A stretch of DNA of 5,419 bases from NCBI GenBank assembly GCA_016202725.1, contig JACQOD010000056.1, positions 1 to 5,419 on the forward strand, given 5' to 3'. Below the pieces are notes generated by a model. The model did no database searches. It saw only the letters and a list, made by a program, of their open reading frames with translations, and had not been told where the DNA came from. Both the position numbers and the translations under genes were made by a program. The DNA is from Candidatus Aenigmatarchaeota archaeon (GTDB lineage: Archaea; Aenigmatarchaeota; Aenigmatarchaeia; QMZP01). Below, piece after piece: positions 1-4,926 of this stretch (position 1 is the stretch's first letter; each line of letters begins with the position of its first letter).

Positions 1-54
1 ACCTGGGAGAGCAAGGGGCTGGATGTCTACGAGGAGATGGGAAAGCTGCTATAG
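1..54 (+). CDS. C-terminal end of an unidentified protein (partial)
   Basis: Frame 1 reads open from the window edge to a TAG at 52-54 and encodes 17 residues, TWESKGLDVYEEMGKLL. The codons mostly end in G or C, as in the neighbouring genes, and the peptide is amphipathic like the last helix of a globular protein. The stop lies 17 bp before the TATA-like box of the regulator gene that follows, so the gene would end just where the next transcription unit begins. Seventeen residues are too few to name a family, and I do not recognise it. Chance openness over 54 bases cannot be excluded. Confidence 0.5.
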   Translation, partial: TWESKGLDVYEEMGKLL

Positions 55-70
55 GCTAAACACGTACTGG

Positions 71-79
71 CTTTTTAAG
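71..79 (+). promoter_or_regulatory. TATA-like box of the TrmB-family gene
   Basis: The A/T-rich block CTTTTTAAG sits in otherwise G+C-rich DNA. Its centre (about 75) is 24 bp before the ATG at 99. Archaeal transcription usually starts about 25 bp downstream of the TATA centre, so the start would fall on or next to the start codon. No Shine-Dalgarno motif precedes this ATG. Both points fit a leaderless transcript. Confidence 0.55.
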
Positions 80-98
80 GCCCCGCGTAACATTCAAT

Positions 99-827
99 AT
101 GCACGAGGGCACGCTTGCGGCATTGGGCCTGTCCCGGAACGAAGCGAAAATCTTCCGCCTCCTGCTGGAGGGCGGGCCCCTGAGCGCTGGCGCCGTCGCG
201 AAGGCCGCGGGCATCCATCGCGCGAACGCGTACGACGCCCTGCAGGGCCTCCAGCAGAAGGTCCTGGTCGCGCACGTGGAGAAGAACGGCACGACCCTGT
301 TTGGCGTCACCGCTCCCAGCCACCTGGAAGCCCTGGTCCGCGGGAAGCAGGACGCCCTCCAGAAGGCCCTGGGGGAGGCCCGCACCCTGCACGTCCGCCA
401 GGAGCACTCCTCCACGAGAGTCGAGGTCATGGAAGGGATGCCCGCCATCCGCGCCATGTTGCAGCGGCTTCTGGAGGGGGGCCAGCCCATCTTCACCTAC
501 GGCATTCCGAAAGAGATCCCGGACATCGTGGGAAAGGATTTCCTCCTCCGCTACCACCGCAAGCGCATCCGCAAGGGGATCCCCATGTTCCACATCTACA
601 ACGAGAATGCCGCGGAGCGCATCCGCTTCCTCAACAGCCTGCCCCGCACCGAGGCAAAATACCTGCCGGAGAAGTACAACACCCCGGCCACCACCCTGGT
701 CTGCGGCGACCATCTCTACCTGGTGGATGTCTTCGCCCAGCCCATCCAGGTGATCCACATCCAGAACGCCGGCATGGCCCAGGCGTACGCGCGCTACTTC
801 CAACTGCTGCGCAAGCTGGCGAAGTGA
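99..827 (+). CDS. TrmB-family transcriptional regulator
   Basis: A 242-aa DNA-binding regulator of the archaeal TrmB family. Residues 5-73 form a winged helix-turn-helix. LGLSRNEAKIFRLLLEGG is the usual first helix pair, SAGAVAKAAGIHRANAYDAL is the recognition region, and VAHVEKNGTTLFGV is the wing. Residues 75-100 look like a short linking helix. Residues 105-242 match the C-terminal effector domain of the short TrmB proteins, ending in the typical LYLVDVF and YARYFQLLRKLAK segments. Length fits the ~240-260 aa short class, which lacks the longer sugar-binding domain of Thermococcus TrmB, so no ligand can be assigned. The start is the ATG directly downstream of the TATA box, with no leader. 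The gene converges with the uS11 end of the ribosomal operon across a 494-bp gap. Targets are unknown; autoregulation is possible but not shown. Confidence 0.88.
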   Translation: MHEGTLAALGLSRNEAKIFRLLLEGGPLSAGAVAKAAGIHRANAYDALQGLQQKVLVAHVEKNGTTLFGVTAPSHLEALVRGKQDALQKALGEARTLHVRQEHSSTRVEVMEGMPAIRAMLQRLLEGGQPIFTYGIPKEIPDIVGKDFLLRYHRKRIRKGIPMFHIYNENAAERIRFLNSLPRTEAKYLPEKYNTPATTLVCGDHLYLVDVFAQPIQVIHIQNAGMAQAYARYFQLLRKLAK

Positions 828-1321
828 GGCTTCCGGGAATCCAAAGACAAAAGCGTACAGGTAGTCGCAACAGGCGTATGTGTGTAGGCACCCTCAATAT
901 GCCCGCTGCGTATCGATTTCCCCGGATGCGAGCCAAACCACGTCAACACGGTCATGTGGCCTAAGCATGCCGATTTTCAATGCAACTGATTCGCAGAGCG
1001 GAAAAATTGCCACACATGTAGGTCCGACTGCTAACGGTTAGACGAGCTAAGGCGTGACCGCAAAATAAACTGTCTATTTTCCCGAGCTGGTGGCGAAATC
1101 CCATTGCGGATAAGCGAATGCCTGCGGATGCGCAATGGCATCATCTCCTCGTCCGAGGTCTTGATGACGGTTCACGTTATTCTGTGGTTCACCCTAAACA
1201 CGTACCAACAGGCTACCGTGCCGGTCATGCCGCTCTCCCTGGCACCGGCATGGCAGCCGCATCCCCCTGCGGGATGACAGGTCATGAAGCTCGAGTCGCG
1301 GCGCCCCAGGGGGACAGGGAT
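828..1321. other. Non-coding convergent intergenic region with inverted repeats
   Basis: This 494-bp stretch lies between the 3' ends of the regulator gene and uS11. I see no convincing gene in it: frames are short or are extensions of frames shadowing the neighbours. G+C by hand is about 51% over 841-1200, against about 70% in sampled ribosomal coding lines. It contains several perfect inverted repeats: 1101-1108 with 1131-1138 (8 bp), 1141-1145 with 1163-1167 (enclosing CCTC/GAGG), 1219-1225 with 1244-1250, 1226-1232 with 1246-1252, and 1260-1265 with 1271-1276. An A/T-rich inverted repeat AAAATA/TATTTT lies at 1062-1080. No tRNA, 5S, SRP or RNase P signature was recognised. It may be plain spacer, a small RNA gene, or decayed sequence. 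Confidence 0.6.
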
Positions 1322-1726
1322 TCACACCCGCCGGCCGCGCCTGCCGCCCTTCTTCCTGCAGCCGTCGTGGGGGATGGGCGTGACGTCCTCGATGGTGCCC
1401 ACCCGCAAGCCAGCCCTGACAAGGGCGCGGATGGCGGGCTGCGCGCCCTGGCCGGGCATGCGCTTCTTGATGCCCCCCTGGGCCCTGATGCGGAGGTGGA
1501 CCCCGGTGATGCCGCGCTCCATGGCCTCCTGGCCGGCCTTGCGGGCCGCGTTCATGGCGGGGAAGGCCATGCCCTTGTCCTTGGACCGGGTGGTGATCAT
1601 CCCCCCGGAGTAGCGGGAGATGGTCTCTGCGCCGGAGAGGTCGGTGATGTGGATGATCGTGTTGTTGACGCTGGAGTAGATGTGGGCGATGCCCCACTTC
1701 TCCTTGCGGGCAGCCTCGCGGGGCAT
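1322..1726 (-). CDS. rps11: 30S ribosomal protein uS11 (S11)
   Basis: A 134-aa small-subunit protein of the platform, where it contacts 16S rRNA near the mRNA exit. Family marks are clear: EKWGIAHIYSSVNNTIIHITDLSG (residues 9-32), SGGMIT (40-45), HLRIRAQGG (77-85), and the C-terminal DVTPIPHDGCR followed by the archaeal KKGGRRGRRV tail (114-134). Length matches archaeal uS11. The ATG overlaps the uS4 stop by one base (TGATG), and a GGAGG lies 7 nt upstream inside the uS4 coding sequence. Translation is therefore probably coupled to uS4. It is the last gene of the minus-strand uS13-uS4-uS11 operon. In many archaea the RNA polymerase subunit D gene follows; here it does not. Asp121 sits where E. 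coli uS11 has the Asn that becomes isoaspartate. Confidence 0.97.
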   Translation of the reverse strand: MPREAARKEKWGIAHIYSSVNNTIIHITDLSGAETISRYSGGMITTRSKDKGMAFPAMNAARKAGQEAMERGITGVHLRIRAQGGIKKRMPGQGAQPAIRALVRAGLRVGTIEDVTPIPHDGCRKKGGRRGRRV

Positions 1727-2250
1727 CAGGCATCCTCCCCTTCAGCGGGTTCCGCCGCCGCGGGCGCAGGGGCAGCAGGCTTCGCCGCGCCCGGCGCCGT
1801 GAACAGGCTCTGGATGGCGCCCTGGTCCGAGACGCTCACGAGATAGGAGGGGAAGGTGATCCTCCTCCCGTGGACCAGGACCTTGCCGTGCACGATGGCC
1901 TGGCGCGCCTGCAGCATGGTCTTGGCCATGCCCCCCTGGAAGACCACGGTCTGCAGCCTCCGGTTGAGCAACTGCTCCACGGTCAGGCCGAGGACGTGGT
2001 CGAGGGTGGAGCCCTCGGCGAGCATGCCCTGGCTGACCAGCTTCTGCAGGAGGACGGCTTCCTTCGCGGGGCTTTTCTCCGCAATGAGCTCGCGGGCGCG
2101 CTCCCGGTAGCGCCGGAGGGTGGTTTTGGCCTTCCAGAGCTCCCGCTTCCGGCGCAGGCCGTACTTCTTCACCAACTCGCGCTCGTCCGCGATCTGCTGG
2201 TCGTTGTAGGGAACCCGGGGCCGGGTGAACCGGCGCCGCAAGCGCCTCAT
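1726..2250 (-). CDS. rps4: 30S ribosomal protein uS4 (S4)
   Basis: A 174-aa 16S rRNA-binding protein that nucleates assembly of the 30S body. The basic N-terminal part contains ELVKKYGLRRKRELWKAKTT (residues 25-44), followed by a helical region, then the S4 RNA-binding domain at about 95-150 (NRRLQTVVFQGG, ARQAIVHGKVLVHGRRIT). Length is normal for the archaeal family. The last ~23 residues, from APGAAKP to AEGEDA, are an Ala/Pro-rich tail with an acidic end that looks disordered. The ATG overlaps the uS13 stop as ATGA, and AGGAGG ends 4 nt before it. The stop overlaps the uS11 start. The gene is thus the middle member of a tightly coupled three-gene operon. Confidence 0.97.
   Translation of the reverse strand: MRRLRRRFTRPRVPYNDQQIADERELVKKYGLRRKRELWKAKTTLRRYRERARELIAEKSPAKEAVLLQKLVSQGMLAEGSTLDHVLGLTVEQLLNRRLQTVVFQGGMAKTMLQARQAIVHGKVLVHGRRITFPSYLVSVSDQGAIQSLFTAPGAAKPAAPAPAAAEPAEGEDA
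1734..1738 (-). promoter_or_regulatory. Shine-Dalgarno site of uS11
   Basis: GGAGG on the minus strand, 7 nt before the uS11 ATG and inside the last codons of uS4. It supports the chosen uS11 start and coupled translation. Confidence 0.75.
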
Positions 2251-2822
2251 GCCCCCTCCTTGGCCTTTGCAGGCGCCAGCTTCTTCTTCATGACCCCGAC
2301 GGTCTTGCCCTTGCGGAAGCTTGAGCGGGTCCGCTGTCCGCGGACCGGGAGGCCCAGCCCATGGCGGACCCCCTTGTAGGTGCGCATGCGCTTCATGGTG
2401 TTGAGGTCGGTCTTCTGCGTCAGCTCCAGGGCGGATGCCGTGAGATGGGACGTCCCCCCGGTGGTGGGGTCGAGCCGGCGGTTGTACATCCAGGAGGGGA
2501 TGCCGTGCTGCTCCGGATGCTGGATCACGTCGACGAGCATCTTGGTCTCCTCCTCGGAAAGATCAATGAGCTTCCTGCCGCCCACGCCAGCGATGGCAAC
2601 GACGGCATGGGCGTACATGGGCCCCACGCCGCGGACGCGCTGGATGGCGCGCTCGACCGGCTTGCCGCCGTCCACGTTGGTCTCGACGAAGCGGATGATG
2701 CGCTCCCCCCGGTCGGGGGCCTTGGCGGGCGGGGCCTTTGCCGGCTTCTGCTCCTTCCCGTGCTTGGCCTCCTTGTCCCCGTGCTTGGCCTCCTTGTCCT
2801 TGGGCTGCGCTTCAGATGGCAT
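2247..2822 (-). CDS. rps13: 30S ribosomal protein uS13 (S13) with N-terminal extension
   Basis: A 191-aa protein of the 30S head; the family contacts 5S/23S bridge elements and P-site tRNA. The conserved part runs from about residue 41: RIIRFVETNVDGGKPVERAI, then the helix-two-turn-helix region RVRGVGPMYAHAVVAIAGV (62-80). After it come the archaeal middle segment (PSWMYNRRLDPTTG) and the C-terminal GVRHGLGLPVRGQRTRS (151-167). Archaeal uS13 is usually ~150 aa. The excess is an N-terminal tail of ~40 residues rich in Lys, Ala, Glu and Pro with an exact DKEAKHG repeat at 9-15 and 16-22. The ATG at 2822 lies about 27 bp from the TATA centre, so it is probably leaderless; the GGAGG one base before it is too close to act normally. 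It is the first gene of the uS13-uS4-uS11 operon, with its stop overlapping the uS4 start. Confidence 0.95.
   Translation of the reverse strand: MPSEAQPKDKEAKHGDKEAKHGKEQKPAKAPPAKAPDRGERIIRFVETNVDGGKPVERAIQRVRGVGPMYAHAVVAIAGVGGRKLIDLSEEETKMLVDVIQHPEQHGIPSWMYNRRLDPTTGGTSHLTASALELTQKTDLNTMKRMRTYKGVRHGLGLPVRGQRTRSSFRKGKTVGVMKKKLAPAKAKEGA
2255..2260 (-). promoter_or_regulatory. Shine-Dalgarno site of uS4
   Basis: AGGAGG on the minus strand ends 4 nt before the uS4 ATG, inside the last codons of uS13. It supports the ATGA-overlap start. Confidence 0.75.
2757..2799 (-). repeat. Exact 21-bp tandem repeat inside uS13
   Basis: Bases 2758-2778 and 2779-2799 are identical 21-mers, and the match extends one base further at 2757. 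Read on the minus strand, each copy encodes seven residues (DKEAKHG). The repeat keeps frame and lies wholly in the N-terminal extension of uS13, outside the conserved domain. The lack of any difference between copies suggests a recent duplication. Confidence 0.95.
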
Positions 2823-2845
2823 ACCTCCATTTTGTGGCCACGGAA

Positions 2846-2853
2846 TTTATAAA
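2846..2853. promoter_or_regulatory. Palindromic TATA box between divergent uS13 and uL4
   Basis: TTTATAAA is its own reverse complement and is the only strong TATA-like element in the 62 bp between the two start codons. On the minus strand its centre is about 27 bp from the uS13 ATG, giving a leaderless start. On the plus strand it is about 35 bp from the uL4 ATG, giving a leader of about 10 nt that contains GGTGG, a weak Shine-Dalgarno-like site. The purine-rich GGAA on the plus-strand upstream side looks like a BRE (TFB recognition element), whereas the minus-strand upstream side reads TTTCC. The plus direction may therefore be favoured. A perfect GTGGCCAC palindrome lies at 2834-2841, between the box and uS13. 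Confidence 0.7.
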
Positions 2854-2884
2854 GGAAAGCGGGTAAGAATAGCGGTGGAAAATC

Positions 2885-3631
2885 ATGATCCCCCTCTATG
2901 GCATTGACGGGAAGCCGAAGGGCGAGGTCCAGCCGGGCACGGCCTTTGCGACGCCGGTCCGGCAGGACCTGATCCAGCGCGCGGTCCTCGCGGAGCGGGC
3001 CCGCCAGCGGCAGCCCTATGGGGTAGATCCCCTGGCGGGGAAGCGGACCTCCGCCCACTACCACGGTCTCCGCCACTACCGCAACACCATGATGAACCGC
3101 GAGATGGCGCGCATGCCCCGCATCCACGGGACCGGCGCGCTGCATTTCACGGCCCGGTTCGTTCCCCAGGCGACCAAGGGCCGCAAGGCCCATCCCCCCA
3201 AGGCGGAGAAGGACTGGACCCTCAAGATCAACAAGAAAGAGCGCCTGCTGGCCCTGCGGTCTGCGCTGGCGGCTACGGCGCAGGCCCGCCCTGCGGGGAC
3301 CCTGGCGTTCCCGATCGTGGTGGAGGACCGTCTCCTGCAGATCAGCAAGACCAGGGAGCTGCTTGCCTTCCTCGCCGCCCTGGGCATCCCCCTCCTGCGG
3401 GAGCGGTCCGTCCGGGCGGGCAGGGGGAAGTCCAGGGGGCGCCGCTACCGCACGCCTAAGGGGCCCCTGCTCGTGGTGCACGCGAAGCCTGCGCACGCCC
3501 TCGGCGTGGAGACGGTCGCAGTCAAGGACCTGCAGGTCAGCCACCTCGCCCCCGGCGGCCAGCCCGGCAGGCGGTGCATCTTCACGGAAACCTCCTTCAA
3601 GCAGGCCGGGGAGCTCGGAGGGGAAGCATGA
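2885..3631 (+). CDS. rpl4: 50S ribosomal protein uL4 (L4)
   Basis: A 248-aa large-subunit protein; the family lines the peptide exit tunnel with a long loop. Family marks in order: RQDLIQRAVLAERARQRQPYG (residues 26-46), DPLAGKRTSA (48-57), FVPQATKGRKAHPPKAEKDW (92-111), INKKERLLALRSALAATA (115-132), and RAGRGKSRGRRYRTPKGPLLVV (177-198). The C-terminal segment LAPGGQPGRR-IFTE (221-235) completes the match. Length is normal for archaea. The tunnel-loop segment between SA and FVPQ is His/Met-rich (HYHGLRHYRNTMMNREMARMPRIHG region, 58-82) in place of the usual ESWG-type sequence. The start is the first ATG after the shared TATA box. The stop overlaps the uL23 start as ATGA. uL3, which normally precedes uL4, is absent and is replaced by the divergent uS13 operon. 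Confidence 0.96.
   Translation: MIPLYGIDGKPKGEVQPGTAFATPVRQDLIQRAVLAERARQRQPYGVDPLAGKRTSAHYHGLRHYRNTMMNREMARMPRIHGTGALHFTARFVPQATKGRKAHPPKAEKDWTLKINKKERLLALRSALAATAQARPAGTLAFPIVVEDRLLQISKTRELLAFLAALGIPLLRERSVRAGRGKSRGRRYRTPKGPLLVVHAKPAHALGVETVAVKDLQVSHLAPGGQPGRRCIFTETSFKQAGELGGEA
3617..3621 (+). promoter_or_regulatory. Shine-Dalgarno site of uL23
   Basis: GGAGG lies 6 nt before the ATG at 3628, within the last codons of uL4. It favours this ATG over the in-frame upstream ATG at 3574, which would place 18 extra codons inside uL4. Confidence 0.75.
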
Positions 3632-4104
3632 CGGCGGACAAGCTCGCTGATGGGATGAAGGAAGGCCTCCCCGAAAAGAAGGGAAACCTGAAAAAAGGAA
3701 CTCGTTCAGGGCTTCCGGAAAAACGGGCACAAGCCGCCAAGCCTCCAAAAGCAGCGAAGCCCGCGAAGGAAGCGAAGTCTGCTGGCCCTGCTCTTCCCCA
3801 AGAACAACCAAAGGACCTGCAGCCCAAGGAGAAGGGCAAGGACTACAATCCCTGGGTGATCCTGCGGTATCCCCACCTCGCGGAGAAATCCATGGGCCTG
3901 GTCGAGTCCCAGAATACCCTCACGTTCATCGTGGACCGCCGCGCCACGAAGCGAACAGTCGCGGAGGCGGTCGCCAAGGGCTTCAGCGTCGAGGTCCGCG
4001 CGGTCCGCATCACAACGACCCAGAAAGGGGTCAAGAAGGCCTACGTCCAGCTGGGGCCCAAGCATTCAGCAGCAGACATCGCCACGCGCCTCGGGATGAT
4101 CTGA
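3628..4104 (+). CDS. rpl23: 50S ribosomal protein uL23 (L23) with long N-terminal extension
   Basis: A 158-aa protein that binds 23S rRNA beside the tunnel exit, where chaperones and SRP dock. The conserved domain is residues 77-158, about 82 aa, the usual size of the whole archaeal protein. It contains VILRYPHLAEKSMGLVE, LTFIVDRRATKRTVAEAV, VRAVRITTTQKGVKKAYVQL, and the archaeal ending SAADIATRLGMI. The first ~76 residues are an added Lys/Ala/Pro-rich, probably disordered tail with GLPEK at 13-17 and 28-32. The DNA of this tail is about 57% G+C (3661-3840), against about 72% in sampled lines of uL4 and of the uL23 core. The start at 3628 is fixed by the ATGA overlap with uL4 and a GGAGG 6 nt upstream. 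The tail is in frame, with no sign of frameshift. Confidence 0.94.
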   Translation: MTADKLADGMKEGLPEKKGNLKKGTRSGLPEKRAQAAKPPKAAKPAKEAKSAGPALPQEQPKDLQPKEKGKDYNPWVILRYPHLAEKSMGLVESQNTLTFIVDRRATKRTVAEAVAKGFSVEVRAVRITTTQKGVKKAYVQLGPKHSAADIATRLGMI

Positions 4105-4207
4105 TGGCGGGGCGTGTAGCCTGCTGCCTGACGATGTCTCCCGATGGGAACGGTCGCTGAAGACCCTGTGGCTCATGCCCGCCAAGACTCCAGCACCCTC
4201 CCGAAGC
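4105..4207. other. Spacer after uL23 with possible folded 3' UTR
   Basis: These bases lie between the uL23 stop and the TATA box of uL2, so they are probably the 3' untranslated end of the uL4-uL23 transcript. TGGCGGG (4105-4111) can pair with CCCGCCA (4178-4184) to close a loop. Inside it are TCCC-GAT-GGGA (4139-4149) and GGTC-GCTGAA-GACC (4152-4165). The stems are short, so chance pairing is plausible. I see no gene here. Confidence 0.35.
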
Positions 4208-4216
4208 CTTAAATAG
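4207..4216 (+). promoter_or_regulatory. TATA box of uL2
   Basis: CCTTAAATAG resembles the archaeal TATA consensus. Its centre (about 4212) is 28 bp before the uL2 ATG at 4240, predicting a transcript with almost no leader. No Shine-Dalgarno motif precedes the ATG. It separates uL2 from uL23, genes that are normally cotranscribed. Confidence 0.7.
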
Positions 4217-4239
4217 CCTGGACGCCCAAAAGGACACCT

Positions 4240-4902
4240 ATGGGCAAGCGACTCATCCAGCAGCGGCGGGGAAAGGGCAGTTCCACCTACCGGGTGCCTG
4301 CGCGCCACTTCCAGCCGCGGCTCCAGTATGCCACCCAGCCGGGCGTGGTGGAGGACATCGTCAACAACCCGCGGATGGACGCGCCCCTCGCCCACGTCCG
4401 CTATCCCGACCGCTCGACCGGCTACATCGTCGCCGCGGAAGGCATGGCGGTGGGCTCCTCCCTGGAGGGGAAGGTCATGCCGCTCAAGGACATGAAGGCA
4501 GGCACCACGATCTTCGGGATCGAGACCGCGCCCTTCTCCGGTCCCAAGCTCTGCCGCTCCCCCGGCAGCGCCGCCCTCCTGATCGCCAAGACCGAGAAGA
4601 AGGCGACCATCCAGCTGCCCAGCAAGAAGATCATGACGGTCCATGCCGCCTGCAGGGCCACGGTCGGCTCCCCCGCGGGGGAGGGCAGGCACGAGAAGCC
4701 CTTCGTCAAGGCCGGGGTGAGATGGCATGCGATGCACGCGCGCGGCAAACTCTACCCCCGGACCTCGGGCAACAAGATGAACGCCGTGGACCACCCGTTC
4801 GGCGGGTCGGGCCACGGGCACGTGCGCTCCCCTGTCAGCAGGCACGCGCCCCCCGGCAGGAAGGTCGGGCACATCTCCCCCCGCCGCACCGGGAAGAAAT
4901 AA
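4240..4902 (+). CDS. rpl2: 50S ribosomal protein uL2 (L2)
   Basis: A 220-aa large-subunit core protein that the family places near the peptidyl-transferase centre and the subunit bridge. The N-terminus MGKRLIQQRRGKGSSTYRVP is typical for archaea. The middle has the barrel segments VVEDIVNNPRMDAPLAHVRY (36-55) and ATIQLPSKKIMTVHAACRATVG (122-143). The end has KPFVKAG-RWHAMHARGK, NAVDHPFGG (181-189) and SRHAPPGRKVGHISPRRTG (200-218). His185 matches the conserved E. coli His229. It is some 15-20 residues shorter than usual archaeal uL2, and the common PGDGG-type turn reads PFSGPK (98-103). It is transcribed from its own TATA box after a 135-bp gap. uS19 normally follows but is absent; an unknown gene starts 24 nt after the stop. 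Confidence 0.96.
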   Translation: MGKRLIQQRRGKGSSTYRVPARHFQPRLQYATQPGVVEDIVNNPRMDAPLAHVRYPDRSTGYIVAAEGMAVGSSLEGKVMPLKDMKAGTTIFGIETAPFSGPKLCRSPGSAALLIAKTEKKATIQLPSKKIMTVHAACRATVGSPAGEGRHEKPFVKAGVRWHAMHARGKLYPRTSGNKMNAVDHPFGGSGHGHVRSPVSRHAPPGRKVGHISPRRTGKK

Positions 4903-4905
4903 AAA
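4897..4905 (+). promoter_or_regulatory. TATA-like box overlapping the uL2 stop codon
   Basis: AAATAAAAA spans the last codon and the TAA of uL2. Its centre (about 4901) is 26 bp before the ATG at 4927, the spacing expected for a leaderless start. There is no Shine-Dalgarno motif between them. The next gene may therefore be transcribed on its own as well as by read-through from uL2. Confidence 0.45.
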
Positions 4906-4926
4906 CCAGACAGCCAACGTTCTTGC

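Noticed and set aside
23..964. Long open frame on the plus strand overlapping the regulator gene
   Set aside because: The protein is an Arg/Pro/Gly/His-rich low-complexity product typical of a shifted frame in G+C-rich DNA; the TrmB-family frame is the real one.
1169..1206. tRNA T-arm from the two GGTTCAC words
   Set aside because: Neither copy has the 5-bp T-stem around it, and no acceptor or anticodon arm can be drawn.
1118..1846. Long plus-strand open frame antisense to uS11 and uS4
   Set aside because: It lies opposite two well-conserved ribosomal genes and its product has biased Gly/Ala/Asp/His composition without any family pattern.
2525..3811. Long minus-strand open frame across uS13, the promoter region and uL4
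   Set aside because: It is antisense to uL4 and out of frame with uS13; openness is explained by high G+C. It uses the ATG at 2830, which is out of frame with uS13.
4101..4160. Box C/D small RNA (CTGATGG, CTGA at 4128-4131, CGATGTC, CTGA at 4157-4160)
   Set aside because: The D-box words are present, but both C-like boxes match the RTGATGA consensus poorly and the D'-C' spacing is almost zero.
4780..4806. uL2 HPFGG in place of HPHGG as a lost catalytic His
   Set aside because: The conserved His (E. coli His229) is the first His, kept here as His185. Phe at the second position is, as I recall, common in archaeal uL2 such as that of haloarchaea.
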